Assembly: GCA_031316115.1 (NCBI GenBank)
Contig: JALDRC010000014.1
Coordinates: forward strand, 1-35,934
Origin: Nitrososphaeraceae archaeon
Lineage (GTDB): Archaea > Thermoproteota > Nitrososphaeria > Nitrososphaerales > Nitrososphaeraceae
Length of the DNA stretch: 35,934 nt
Direction of reading: 5' to 3'
In this document: positions 8,396 to 16,993 of the stretch, in pieces
Layout: each line of letters opens with the position of its first letter
Numbering within the stretch: position 1 is the first letter of the stretch
Position numbers and translations under genes: made by a program
Notes under the pieces: generated by a model
What the model saw: the letters and a program-made list of their open reading frames with translations, nothing else
What the model was told of the DNA's origin: nothing
Databases searched by the model: none

Positions 8396-9046
8396 ATGCA
8401 AAAATATGCAGTAGCCTATCTTCGTGTCAGTACCGAAGAACAGACTGTACAAAACCAGAAAATTTCACTAACAAAATGGGCTCAAGATCATTCTTTTCAA
8501 ATATTGTATTTTTTTGAAGATCCAGCAGTAAGTGGTAAGACTCCCGCCATCCAAAGGAGGGGTTTCCGAGAACTAATGGATTTTGTAAAAACCTCAAATG
8601 TTGATGCTGTATTAGTTTATGAACTTTCAAGAGTAGGAAGAACTTTTTGGGATACACTTGATGCAATCAAGGCAATAGAGGAAAATAGTCCTTTGATATC
8701 TTGTTCTCCAAGAGAATCATTTTTACAGACTACAGATCCAAGTATTAGAAAATTGATGATAAGCATTTTGACTTGGGTTGCTGAAAGAGAAAGAGAAATG
8801 TTGGTACAAAGAACAAAAGATGGAATGAAAAGAGCTAGAATAGCTGGTAAGGAAATAGGGAGACCGGAGAAAATTATCAATAAAGATAATCTCATTAGTC
8901 TTCTATCCAAAAATCTATCTAGAGGAAAGATAGCAAAAGAGCTAGGTATTTCCAAAGCGACCCTTTATAAAGAGTTTAGACGTTTGGATATTCAGTATAA
9001 CATTAGAATAAATGATAGGGAAATAATGTCATCATCAATTCTGTGA
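8396..9046 (+). CDS. Small serine recombinase (resolvase/invertase type) within the biotin locus
   Basis: 216 residues from the ATG at 8396. The catalytic resolvase domain is complete: AYLRVSTEEQ with nucleophile Ser12, the DPAVSGKT and QRRGF region, VLVYELSRVGR with catalytic arginines, and the long dimerisation helix AEREREMLVQRTKDGMKRAR. The end is a short helix-turn-helix (GKIAKELGISKATLYKEFRRL). Such proteins cut and rejoin DNA at short palindromic sites. There is no TnpB partner or visible transposon end. It lies between bioB and bioA on the opposite strand; its 3' end overlaps that of bioA by 12 bases (9035-9046). All key residues look intact, so activity is plausible. A role as DNA-binding regulator of the biotin genes would be speculation. 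Confidence 0.88.
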   Translation: MQKYAVAYLRVSTEEQTVQNQKISLTKWAQDHSFQILYFFEDPAVSGKTPAIQRRGFRELMDFVKTSNVDAVLVYELSRVGRTFWDTLDAIKAIEENSPLISCSPRESFLQTTDPSIRKLMISILTWVAEREREMLVQRTKDGMKRARIAGKEIGRPEKIINKDNLISLLSKNLSRGKIAKELGISKATLYKEFRRLDIQYNIRINDREIMSSSIL

Positions 9047-10465
9047 TTTCTCAATAGTTTTAAGAATTTCATAATTTGTATTCAGTAATATTTCCAGTTT
9101 TTCTTTGGAAATAGCAAGGGGTGGAATCATTGTAATTATATTTCCCAATGATCGTAAAAATACTCCTCTTTTAAGCGATTCTTTCATAATATAATGGTTA
9201 ACAGGAAGGCCTTTCAAAAATAATAATGGTTTTTTCTTGATTTTTGATTCTCCTTTAGGATTATTATTTGGTCTTATTAATTCAATTCCCAACAAAAGAC
9301 CCTTGTGTCTGATCCTATTTACAAAATTAAAATCTGCTAATTCTCTTGTTCTTTTATTAATATATTCACTATTTTTTTGAATCTGTTGGATCAGCTTTCT
9401 TTTTTCATACAATTCAAGATTCGTGAGACATGCAGTACATCCAACAGGATGACCCGTATATGTATGCCCATGAAAAAATTGTTTGTTGTCATCAAACGGG
9501 GCTAAAAAAGCATCGAATACTTCTTTTGTAGCCAATGTAACTGCTATCGGAAAGTAGCCACCATTTAACGCCTTTCCATAACAAACAATGTCTGGCTCAG
9601 AATTCTGTGCTAAATATTCAACCATATTTCCTAAACGACCAAAACCAGTTGCAATTTCGTCCAGTACTAACAAGATATCGTATTTTTTACATAGTTCTGA
9701 CAGTTTTTTTTGATATTTTTTTGGATAAATAGATACGCCCCCTGCAATTTGTGCTCCACTTTCCATAACAAATACGGCTATTTTCTGTGATTCTTTTTGA
9801 AATAAAGATTCTGTTTCTGCAAGACACTTTTCTACTATTTCTGACTCACTCATAAAACAGTCAAGGTTTTTTTCAAATGATGAGGGTGCTGATACTTTCA
9901 TTGTATTTATTAACAAAGACTTGTAGGGATTAAAATAACTGTCCACATATCCCATTGACATTGTAGCAATAGTATCACCATGATATCCATTTTCAAGGGA
10001 AACAATTTTAGTTTTTTTTGTAAATCTTTTATTTTTCCAATATTGAATGGCCATTTTTAGTGCTACCTCCATCGCAGTAGATCCATTATCTGAATAAAAG
10101 ACTTTTGACATCCCTTTAGCCAATTTGACTATTTTTTCTGCAAGTTGTATCGACGGTTTATTTGCTAACCCAAACAGGGTAGAATGAGGGAGTTGTTTAT
10201 ATTGATCACATATAGATTTAATAACTGGATTGGAACTATATCCCCAAACACTACACCACATGTTTGCTATACCATCAAGATATCTGTTATTTTTTTCATC
10301 GATAAGATAAAAATCCGATCCAGAAGTAATTACTTTATTATTTTGGGCATTCCACAGTTGCATTTGAGTATAAGGATGCCATACATATTTTTTATCCTGA
10401 TTGGATAAATCCTTATTATTTTCTAGATTAATAATATTTTTAGTATTCTTATTATTATCTTTCAT
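9035..10465 (-). CDS. bioA: Adenosylmethionine-8-amino-7-oxononanoate aminotransferase
   Basis: 476 residues. PLP enzyme that moves the amino group of S-adenosylmethionine to KAPA, giving 7,8-diaminopelargonate. Class-III aminotransferase landmarks are all visible: WHPYTQM near the start (BioA-specific), MWCSVWGY, FYSDNGSTAMEVALK, NGYHGDTIATMSMG, LVLDEIATGFGRLG with the cofactor Asp, YGKALNGGYFPIAVT with the Schiff-base Lys, and HGHTYTGHPVGC. The N-terminal 25 residues are an Asn/Lys-rich extension. Transcribed from its own promoter, with a palindrome at 10526-10547 related to that of bioB. It converges on the serine recombinase with a 12-base tail overlap. Confidence 0.95.
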   Translation of the reverse strand: MKDNNKNTKNIINLENNKDLSNQDKKYVWHPYTQMQLWNAQNNKVITSGSDFYLIDEKNNRYLDGIANMWCSVWGYSSNPVIKSICDQYKQLPHSTLFGLANKPSIQLAEKIVKLAKGMSKVFYSDNGSTAMEVALKMAIQYWKNKRFTKKTKIVSLENGYHGDTIATMSMGYVDSYFNPYKSLLINTMKVSAPSSFEKNLDCFMSESEIVEKCLAETESLFQKESQKIAVFVMESGAQIAGGVSIYPKKYQKKLSELCKKYDILLVLDEIATGFGRLGNMVEYLAQNSEPDIVCYGKALNGGYFPIAVTLATKEVFDAFLAPFDDNKQFFHGHTYTGHPVGCTACLTNLELYEKRKLIQQIQKNSEYINKRTRELADFNFVNRIRHKGLLLGIELIRPNNNPKGESKIKKKPLLFLKGLPVNHYIMKESLKRGVFLRSLGNIITMIPPLAISKEKLEILLNTNYEILKTIEKSQN

Positions 10466-10525
10466 TTCAACTTGATGTATTTTCTTTAAGATAAATAAAT
10501 TTTATTGGAGTTTAATATTGGAATG

Positions 10526-10547
10526 TTGCAAAACTCGAATTTTGAAA
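10526..10547 (-). promoter_or_regulatory. bioA operator candidate, related to the bioB palindrome
   Basis: The minus strand reads TTTCAAAATTCGAGTTTTGC followed by AA, which matches the central 22 bases of the bioB palindrome at 18 positions. A further half-site (GGAGTTTAATA on the plus strand) lies at 10508-10518, nearer the start of bioA. Confidence 0.65.
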
Positions 10548-10556
10548 TATAATGGC

Positions 10557-10745
10557 TCATTTAATATCTTCTTCCTGCTTCTGTTTCGAATTCCTTTTAG
10601 GAGTTTTATGCTTTTTAATCCAATCATTTATAGCCTCGGTGATGGCTTCCTGAATTACTCCTCTATATAACCCTTTATTTGCAACTATTACTTTTCTAAA
10701 TTTATCATTTAGTTTTTGATTCAGTTCAAAGGTAATTTTTACCAT
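10557..10745 (-). CDS. Ribbon-helix-helix (CopG-like) small regulator
   Basis: 62 residues. It starts with a short basic beta strand (MVKITFELN) followed by two amphipathic helices (NDKFRKVIVANKG and GVIQEAITEAINDWIKKHK), the ribbon-helix-helix layout of small dimeric DNA-binding proteins. The tail is basic and glutamine-rich. It sits just upstream of bioA, divided from it by 91 bases that contain the bioA operator, and could read through into bioA. Its own promoter region carries a 12-mer repeated at exact 40-base intervals, one copy covering its start codon, as expected for autoregulation. The targets are unknown; no toxin gene lies next to it. Confidence 0.75.
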   Translation of the reverse strand: MVKITFELNQKLNDKFRKVIVANKGLYRGVIQEAITEAINDWIKKHKTPKRNSKQKQEEDIK

Positions 10746-10833
10746 ATTGATCAGATATTATTAAACCGTATTAATGTTTTACTGTATTACCATTAGAATG
10801 TTATAACATTAACACGTTTTACCATATTACCAT
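10737..10833 (-). promoter_or_regulatory. Phased 12-mer repeats in the ribbon-helix-helix promoter
   Basis: TTTTACCATATT at 10737-10748, TTTTACTGTATT at 10777-10788 and TTTTACCATATT at 10817-10828 are spaced by exactly 40 bases. The second and third extend to 18-mers agreeing at 16 positions. A perfect 14-bp palindrome AATGTTATAACATT (10797-10810) lies between the second and third. The first copy overlaps the start codon of the gene (10743-10745). This looks like a cooperative operator array. Confidence 0.6.
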
Positions 10834-11482
10834 CATACTGGGTTGTTGTATCATATTAATAAATAATTCTTAAAATATACACATATATAAAAATAAATGG
10901 AAAAAATCATAAAATAGAAAAAAATATGCAAAAGATATAAAGAAAGATAGAATCTAAGCATATCAATAAAAGAAAATAAATTAAAAAATTGAGTTTTAGA
11001 AAGGAGATTCTATCTGAATTTTTAACAGAAATAAAAACGAATTATATAAAGATAAAAAAAAGTCGTTTAACTTAAATTAATTTTTTCGAATTAAAAAATA
11101 TTAAAGACATTCAATTATTAATGTTAAATAATCCTTAATTAAAGTTGTTCAAGATCGATAAAAAATATTTTAAAATGTTAATCTAATCACGATCATCTTT
11201 GATGTGTAAGTAAACAATTTATATATAATGAATATATTGTGAGCAAAAATTGCAAGTCTAAGATCAAAATAAATTGTCTAGTTTAATAATTAATAAGAAC
11301 ATATCCATTGCAAGGCTCAAGGAGCTTATAAACGTGGTAATACGTTGTTGTAGGAACTGCTAAAATAGTTTATTTCTATGAATAAATAATCTCTACATAT
11401 TAATAGAACTGCAAATGACGATTTCATAAATCTGTTCTTTACTCATTTTAAATATGAGTTCTGAAAAAATAGAATTAACCAT
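10834..11482. other. Intergenic, one locally GC-richer stretch
   Basis: Mostly A/T-rich with no gene. The segment 11311-11370 (CAAGGCTCAAGGAGCTTATA and following ACGTGGTAATACGT) is clearly richer in G and C than its surroundings and can form small stems, so a short structured RNA is possible but unsupported. Confidence 0.3.
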
Positions 11483-11899
11483 TTGAATCCAAATTCAGAT
11501 ATATTCATTAAATCTGCAAAATTATTGGATTTTTCAATTTTACTGATATTAATATTTATATTAATCGACTTTCTAGCCTACGATTATAAATATATTCATT
11601 TAGAAAAACCAGTAATCCCGATTTCAAATGAAATGAAACATTATTTCGAGTTCTTGCCATGGTTACTTTTTATAGCTCTAGTTTTAGACCTATATTTAAA
11701 ATATTTAATAGTAGGGAAAAATTGGGATAAATTTGTTAAGAAATACTGGTTAGACATATTATTAACCTTACTTATACCACTTATGTATCCCTTAAAAATA
11801 ATAAAGGCCTCAATAAAATCATATAAATTAATAAAAACAACTAAATACAGTTTTAAGATAGTTCAAAAGTTAAAAAAATTTAATTTTTTTAAAAAATAA
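11483..11899 (+). CDS. Small membrane protein resembling an isolated voltage-sensor domain
   Basis: 138 residues. Three hydrophobic helices are visible (about residues 14-35, 56-78 and 88-107), followed by a helix with basic residues at regular intervals, KIIKASIKSYKLIKTTK (Lys at steps of three or four). This is the S1-S4 layout of voltage-gated channels: the second helix ends LVLDLYLKYLIV, the third starts YWLDILLTLLIP, comparable to the ID-LAI-P signature of S3, and the fourth would be the sensor. No pore helices follow before the stop or downstream. The start is uncertain: TTG at 11483, or an upstream ATG (11454, MSSEKIELT) reached only through a one-base shift. Function is unknown; the voltage-sensor reading is an inference from pattern. 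Confidence 0.6.
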   Translation: MNPNSDIFIKSAKLLDFSILLILIFILIDFLAYDYKYIHLEKPVIPISNEMKHYFEFLPWLLFIALVLDLYLKYLIVGKNWDKFVKKYWLDILLTLLIPLMYPLKIIKASIKSYKLIKTTKYSFKIVQKLKKFNFFKK

Positions 11900-12675
11900 A
11901 CCATCCAGAAATCACCTTTACAAAATGATGTTATATAATTTGATAATCCTAATTATTGCAAAGTCTTGCATGGTATTTTAGTTATCTGAGAATATAGCGT
12001 TGTTGTTTATGATTTGTCATACAATATGGTACTATTGTCCTTGAAAAAATACCTGAAAACCTGATTAGAATTGTCTTGTATTTTATAGCTCACTTGGCAT
12101 ATTGATATTTGATTCAATCACTATTTTTATATGAAATAATTTGAGCAAACAACAAAAATACAAAATCGTATTTTTTGGGAACCATCAAAAAAGAAATACG
12201 AATATAAAATAAATTTGACAATGATGATATCATCTTCCTTCTCTTATTCTATATTGTCTTAGTAGGTTAGGAAAATTTCCACACAACAGAGAATTCAAAT
12301 TGACTCAGCTTGCTCAAATGCACATGTAATTAATTTTACCATCTTAAAGATCTACCTATTTACGTTAAATTTTTAAATTAAATTTTCATATAATTTCTTT
12401 GTCTTCCAGTCAAAGAAAAATTATTCTTTAATCAACTTTAGGTTTAGATATAGGTATAATATTTCTATATTCCTAACTAATTTTTTTGCAAAGCTATACT
12501 TCTAGTTTCCATCTTGGCAGTAGCATTCAATAAAACAGTCTTGCTATTAAAAACATCATTAGCAATCTCCTGCTATAATTAAAATTCAGATGACATATCT
12601 ATAAAACCCACTTGAACAAAATCAATATGTGATGGATTAGATTATGTCTTTATAGTATAAGGATTAATAATCTAT
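11900..12675. other. Intergenic with a tiny possible gene remnant
   Basis: Mostly AT-rich without genes. On the minus strand around 12475-12580 a start-less frame reads QEIANDVFNSKTVLLNATAK then METRSIALQKN, which looks like real protein and may be the last trace of a lost gene. A TATA-like box (TTTATAGTATA, about 12649-12659) serves the next gene. Confidence 0.3.
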
Positions 12676-13605
12676 ATGAAAGTTGGACTAGTAGTTCCTC
12701 AATTTGGGATAAAAGCTACAAAAGAAAATCTGGTTAGATTTGTTCAAAATGCAGAAAAAGAAAGATTCGAATCACTTTGGGTTTATGATCGAATGTTATA
12801 TCCCATCAATCCCCAACAACCATATCCGAACACTCCAGATAAGAAAGAATGGCCTGAATTTTTCAAGAATAATTTAGATGCACTTACTACCCTATCGTTT
12901 GTTGCAGCAAATACTACACGGATAAACCTAGGAACTTGTATTATTGACATGACTTTTCATAACCCTATAACTCTTGCTAAAGAATTTACTACAATTGATC
13001 GTTTGTCTGAAGGAAGAACAATCTGTGGTTTTGGTATTGGATGGTCAAAAGATGAATACCTTGCAGCCAATATTCCTTTTATTAAACGGGGAGAAAGAGC
13101 AAACGAAATTCTGCAAGCTTTAAAAAAGGTATGGACAGAGGATGTTGTGGAATTTGATGGTAATTTTTATAAAATTCCAAAATCAATAATCGAACCAAAA
13201 CCTATTCAAAGACCACATCCTAAGATCTTGTTAGGTGGTTTCTCCACAAAAACGTTTGAGCGTATGACCAAATATGGCAATGGTTATATAGGAGTGTTAT
13301 CGGGTTCGTTTGAGTATTTTCACAATTCGATTAAATTGTTCGATGAATCTATTGAGAAAAGCTCACGATCTAGAGAGGATTTTGATTTAACCATCCTAAC
13401 ATTCCCATATCTAGTAAAAAATAGTTCTGAAAACCAAAAGAATAGATCTCCTATGATTGGTAAAACAATAGATGAAATTGGATCTGATCTATCTGAACTC
13501 AAAATTTCTGGAGTAAATAGAGTAATACTGGGGATAAATGCAGAAAAGGATTATGATGTTAACGAAACGATTGAATTTGCAAAGGAGCTACGGAAATTCT
13601 GTTAG
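12676..13605 (+). CDS. Luciferase-like (LLM) flavin/F420-dependent oxidoreductase
   Basis: 309 residues, complete TIM barrel of the bacterial-luciferase superfamily. Typical segments: MKVGLVVPQFG (first strand), RFESLWVYDRM, LDALTTLSFVAANTTRINLG (strand with cofactor contacts), HNPITLAKEFTTIDRLSEGR (nearly invariant in the family), GFGIGWSKDEYLAAN, RGERANEILQALKKVWTED, and PIQRPHPKILLGG. Archaeal members of this type generally use reduced F420 rather than FMN; ammonia-oxidising archaea make F420, so that is the likely cofactor. The substrate cannot be told. The protein is cytosolic and the gene stands alone behind its own TATA-like box. Confidence 0.9.
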   Translation: MKVGLVVPQFGIKATKENLVRFVQNAEKERFESLWVYDRMLYPINPQQPYPNTPDKKEWPEFFKNNLDALTTLSFVAANTTRINLGTCIIDMTFHNPITLAKEFTTIDRLSEGRTICGFGIGWSKDEYLAANIPFIKRGERANEILQALKKVWTEDVVEFDGNFYKIPKSIIEPKPIQRPHPKILLGGFSTKTFERMTKYGNGYIGVLSGSFEYFHNSIKLFDESIEKSSRSREDFDLTILTFPYLVKNSSENQKNRSPMIGKTIDEIGSDLSELKISGVNRVILGINAEKDYDVNETIEFAKELRKFC

Positions 13606-13977
13606 TCGTTATTAGACAAAAAATAGTTTAAAGCTTGGTATAAAAAATGTAAGTGATTTATAAACAAAATTTCTTGGATTATAAATCCTAATTGCTATTT
13701 TTTTAAAAACATAATAGATAGCTTGTCTTAGTAATTTAGCTTGAAGGAGAAGTGATCGCTATAATATGATCAAAATATTATCGAAATTAGGTCACTTTCA
13801 ATTCCAGATATTTATAATATTATGAGAAAATTTCGAAATTTCCATTTTTAAGATTAAAGTATTTAGTCACGTTTTCTTTTCTTGTATTCCATTAATATAT
13901 CTTGTTTCAAGAATTAAAAAAGAGTATAAAACATATGCTTTATGGACCAATATAATCTATTATAGTAGCATATTATT
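13606..13977. other. Intergenic, nothing recognised
   Basis: AT-rich with stops in all frames. No gene or repeat seen. Confidence 0.4.
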
Positions 13978-14136
13978 TTACTCTATACTTTCATTCTGTG
14001 TGAGAAACTCAACAATTATTTCATTTATGCTAGTAATTTTATATTTGAATGTTTCAGTAATATCGATCTGTTTTCCTTTGGTTCTGGGATTAAAACTAAG
14101 TCCTATATTTGTTATATAATTAACAAGTTTTCTCAA
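13978..14136 (-). pseudogene. Gene remnant, C-terminal piece
   Basis: A 52-codon frame with TTG as first possible start, preceded directly by TAG TGA. It reads VNYITNIGLSFNPRTKGKQI, then DITETFKYKITSINEIIVEF and LTQNESIE, which has the composition and helix/strand alternation of real protein. It probably belongs with the piece at 14294-14493 as parts of one decayed minus-strand gene. The family is not recognised. Confidence 0.35.
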
Positions 14137-14293
14137 TCACTAAAAAAAATTCAGAAAACAGGTGTTTTAATCGTGTATGCTCCAAAGTTAGGTAACCCAC
14201 CCTAGAAGGAATTTATTATTGAAGGCTTTTAAAAAGTAGCGATATTTTTGCATTTTTCACCTATTGGAAATTTGTAATATCGATATATTAAAA

Positions 14294-14493
14294 TCACAAA
14301 AGACCCATTCCACCATTTGTTAATAAAGATTTTTCTTTTTCAATAACAATAAAATTCACCTCTCCAGCCATTTTACAACTGTCCAAGGCCGTCACATCAA
14401 AAAGTTTTAAATGCTTCTTATTTTGAGTATAATGCATATGATACATAATCTGGACATTATTAGTAATTATTTTTGTAATTTCTAAAGATCGTT
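14294..14493 (-). pseudogene. Gene remnant, upstream piece
   Basis: Minus-strand frame from just after a stop (RSLEITKIITNNVQI) through an ATG at 14446 to the TGA at 14294-14296. The part from the ATG has 50 codons (FDVTALDSCKMAGEVNFIVI, then EKEKSLLTNGGMG). It could be a small gene by itself, but the coding-like sequence before the ATG argues for a broken larger one. The family is not recognised. Confidence 0.35.
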
Positions 14494-14936
14494 AGATATT
14501 TGATATAATTTAAAGACTTTAATAGATTTAATTCATGATAATCATTATTTTTATGAAAAAATATAATCCCATGATAATTCTCAATTTTTTTATAATAAAA
14601 TTGTTTTTATGAGCTTTCTTCTGTTAACAGCCAGTGATAAAACTAACACTTCCTTAAGAAATAAACAAAAATAATAAATTTGTGAAGAATAAAATTTTAT
14701 AATACTTTAGCGCACAAAATGATAAAATTTTTTGTATATGATATTATATCCTTGTAAAAGTGAGTCATTTAACAGAAGTAGAAAAAAGAAGGGAAACATT
14801 AAACTATACTTAATTTTTCATAATTTTGATCGCAAATAAAATTTTACGTGAATAGAAATAAAATTAATCGAGACTACTGTTATTGTATTATTATTGATAG
14901 ATAGATTCTTAAGAGCAACCTAAGTTTTATTGTTTA
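14494..14936. other. Intergenic, nothing recognised
   Basis: Very AT-rich. I see no gene. The last 40 bases include TTTTATTGTTTA just before the TTG start of the zinc-ribbon gene, a possible TATA region. Confidence 0.4.
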
Positions 14937-15149
14937 TTGGTATGTAGAGGAATATGTATACGTCATAAAGCTTTCAAACCAAAAAATGGTCAACGTTATA
15001 CCACAGGACAAAAACGTTGCCAGGTTTGCCAAATTTTTATCAATTGGAAAGACACATGGTGTCCTTGTTGTGGATACAAACTAAGAGCAAAACCAAGAAA
15101 TAGCAAATTCAAAGAAAAGATGTTATTAAATACAATTCTTAAGACTTAG
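14937..15149 (+). CDS. Small zinc-ribbon protein of the thaumarchaeal MVCRGIC family
   Basis: 70 residues beginning MVCRGICIRHKAF. Cysteine pairs are spaced as in a treble-cleft or zinc-ribbon protein: C3 and C7, then the RCQVCQIFI pair, then WCPCCGYKLR, followed by a basic tail (KPRNSKFKEK). I know this pattern as a recurrent, often multi-copy, family in ammonia-oxidising archaea, where the start is the M before VCRG; here that codon is TTG (14937), so the TTG start fits. Binding to nucleic acid is likely from the basic residues and zinc sites, but no function is established. It stands alone in a gene-poor stretch. Confidence 0.75.
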   Translation: MVCRGICIRHKAFKPKNGQRYTTGQKRCQVCQIFINWKDTWCPCCGYKLRAKPRNSKFKEKMLLNTILKT

Positions 15150-15243
15150 GATATAGGTGTATTCCTTCGATAGATACACAATACGTCAAGGATTCTACAG
15201 CAACATTTAGTTTACTGTGTTTCTACTTTTATATTACATGACG

Positions 15244-15501
15244 TTATATTTCATTGTAATTACTAAGATCAACTTCAACGAAAATAGTCTCTTTTTTCTT
15301 TGCATCGTTAATCCATTTCTTTAATTCTTTTTTCCAGTCTATTTCATTTTCATCTTCTATCTGATCAAATGCATCAACAAATCTTGTGTAATATTCGCCT
15401 TCCTTTGTAACTGCTCTAAACTTCTTATCTTCCTTTAATCCAATAGCAAATTCATTTCTATCCTTATTTGTATACACACATATAAGTGATTTTTGACTCA
15501 T
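15244..15501 (-). CDS. Small acidic protein, function unknown
   Basis: 85 residues from the ATG at 15501 (MSQKSLICVYTNKDRNEF); a GTG six codons earlier (15519) is less likely. The first half is a mixed strand pattern, followed by a charged helix (EIDWKKELKKWINDAKKKE) and a closing strand (TIFVEVDLSNYNEI). There are no membrane segments, cysteine pairs or other motifs. I do not recognise the family. It faces the zinc-ribbon gene tail to tail, with 94 bases between. Confidence 0.6.
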   Translation of the reverse strand: MSQKSLICVYTNKDRNEFAIGLKEDKKFRAVTKEGEYYTRFVDAFDQIEDENEIDWKKELKKWINDAKKKETIFVEVDLSNYNEI

Positions 15502-15519
15502 AGAAGCTGTTATTATCAC

Positions 15520-16642
15520 TATTATTCTTTTTTAATTTTCTCACTAATTACAAACGGCATATTATATAATCACATCTACATAATTATTAATAGACAGGAA
15601 TTTTGCATGTACTACCAAAAGATATAAGTAGAATTTCGATGAATATATTTGAGAAAATATAATAGCTAAATACAAAATTTGGGATTTATTCTAAAAGGTA
15701 ATTAAGGTATTGCTTGTAGGACTAAGGTACACATTATTTGCATGCAAGAACCACTCAATTATAAATGTAAAAGATGGAGAATTGTTATTATAAATCCAGT
15801 AAAAAATTTCTCAATACAATGCTATGAAAATTATGTATTGTATGTATTGTTTTTGAAGGTGTGAATTTAAAGAAAAAATTCTCTTTTATGTTTAGTAGAA
15901 TTTCGATAAACTTTAGCCCGCTTTTCCTCAATGGCTTTAAAAATAGTTTAATTCTTTTTTTTAATGAATAGTTTGTATTTCTTTGTGGTTTTTTCAATTA
16001 CTATTTTATAATTATTCAATTTTTAAATAGGTAGGATTATATCATTTTTTCATTTTAATTTAAACTTTAATTTGAACACTATTTCTCATTAGATAAAATA
16101 TTATTATATATTCATTTAAAATTGAGATTAAAGATCCAACAATAAATATTATAAAAACGATGAGTTCCTCTAATTTCATTGATATATTAAAATCACGATG
16201 GATATCTCTATCTGCTATGTATATTCTAGATCATATTATTTCCTGAATAGGAAAAATATTACTCTAACAGGTTAAAAAATATATAGAGTATAGTAAAGAA
16301 TTAAAATTTCTTTGATAGACAAAAATAAATTCTTAAAAAATCTACATTTTATGAATTAAGAGAAGATAGTTCTGCAATCATATTTACTATTAAATAAATT
16401 TAATAAAAAGTTAAATTTAATTTATACCAATTAGCATAACTATGCTTACAATTATTATCATTATTAAATCTATAAAACTACATATTTTGTAATCGATCTT
16501 TTGCTAACTGGTATATTTTGGCTATTTTTGATTAAAAAATAATATAAAAACCAAATCGAATATTTTTATAATTTCATTTGTGTAATATTTTTACTCTACA
16601 ATCGGTCAAAGTTGAGAAATATTTGTTAATTATTATAAAAAC
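15520..16642. other. Long AT-rich gap with an inverted repeat
   Basis: No convincing gene; a 69-codon minus-strand frame at 15788-15997 has no protein-like features. The notable item is TATACCAATTAGCA at 16423-16436 and its near reverse complement TGCTAACTGGTATA at 16502-16515, a 14-base inverted pair with one mismatch and 65 bases between. Inside the left arm, AGCATA and TATGCT form a further six-base stem (16433-16446). Confidence 0.45.
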
Positions 16643-16993
16643 ATGAACAAATCAATGCTATTTTTGTTAGGTTCATTTGTAATTCTGTTACCTATTGGTG
16701 ATAGTATCAGTCTAGTTTCAAATGTGATGGGAGAAAAATCTCCTGAAGATTTTTTAAAGACTACTGATTATTCTCAAAGATATGAAAAATTCTATAAAGA
16801 TGAAAGTTTCAGAGAGAATTATTATAATTATCATAAACAAAGTCATAATCAAGGACAACATCAAAAAGATGTCACAACGGAATTAAAGCACACCTCCCAA
16901 GAACAACAACAATTTATGTCAAGTATTTCAGGTGAAACGATGTATCCACAACAAAAAATAAATCTACAGCAATTATTGACCCCCCGAAAATAA
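16643..16993 (+). CDS. Exported Q/H-rich small protein, unknown
   Basis: 116 residues. The N-terminus is a signal peptide or membrane anchor (MNKSMLFLLGSFVILLPIGD), after which the protein is polar and apparently disordered: YSQRYEKFYKDESFRENYYN, then HKQSHNQGQHQKD and many glutamines toward the end. There are no cysteines or catalytic motifs. It probably sits outside the cytoplasmic membrane. The histidines could bind metal, which is only a guess. It stands alone with long flanking gaps. Confidence 0.6.
   Translation: MNKSMLFLLGSFVILLPIGDSISLVSNVMGEKSPEDFLKTTDYSQRYEKFYKDESFRENYYNYHKQSHNQGQHQKDVTTELKHTSQEQQQFMSSISGETMYPQQKINLQQLLTPRK

Noticed and set aside
8427-8955. Two minus-strand frames inside the recombinase gene
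   Set aside because: Shadows of a gene with a full set of recognised catalytic motifs.
10737-10833. CRISPR-like reading of the 40-base spaced repeats
   Set aside because: The repeats are only 12-18 bases, three in number, partly diverged and overlap a start codon; there are no cas genes. An operator array fits better.
11311-11370. tRNA or structured RNA in the GC-richer patch
   Set aside because: No acceptor/T-arm pattern (no GTTCRANNC motif) and no cloverleaf could be drawn; left as an unexplained patch.
15788-15997. 69-codon minus-strand frame
   Set aside because: Lys/Phe/Asn-rich translation of AT-rich DNA with no motif, no promoter and no strand or helix pattern that I trust.
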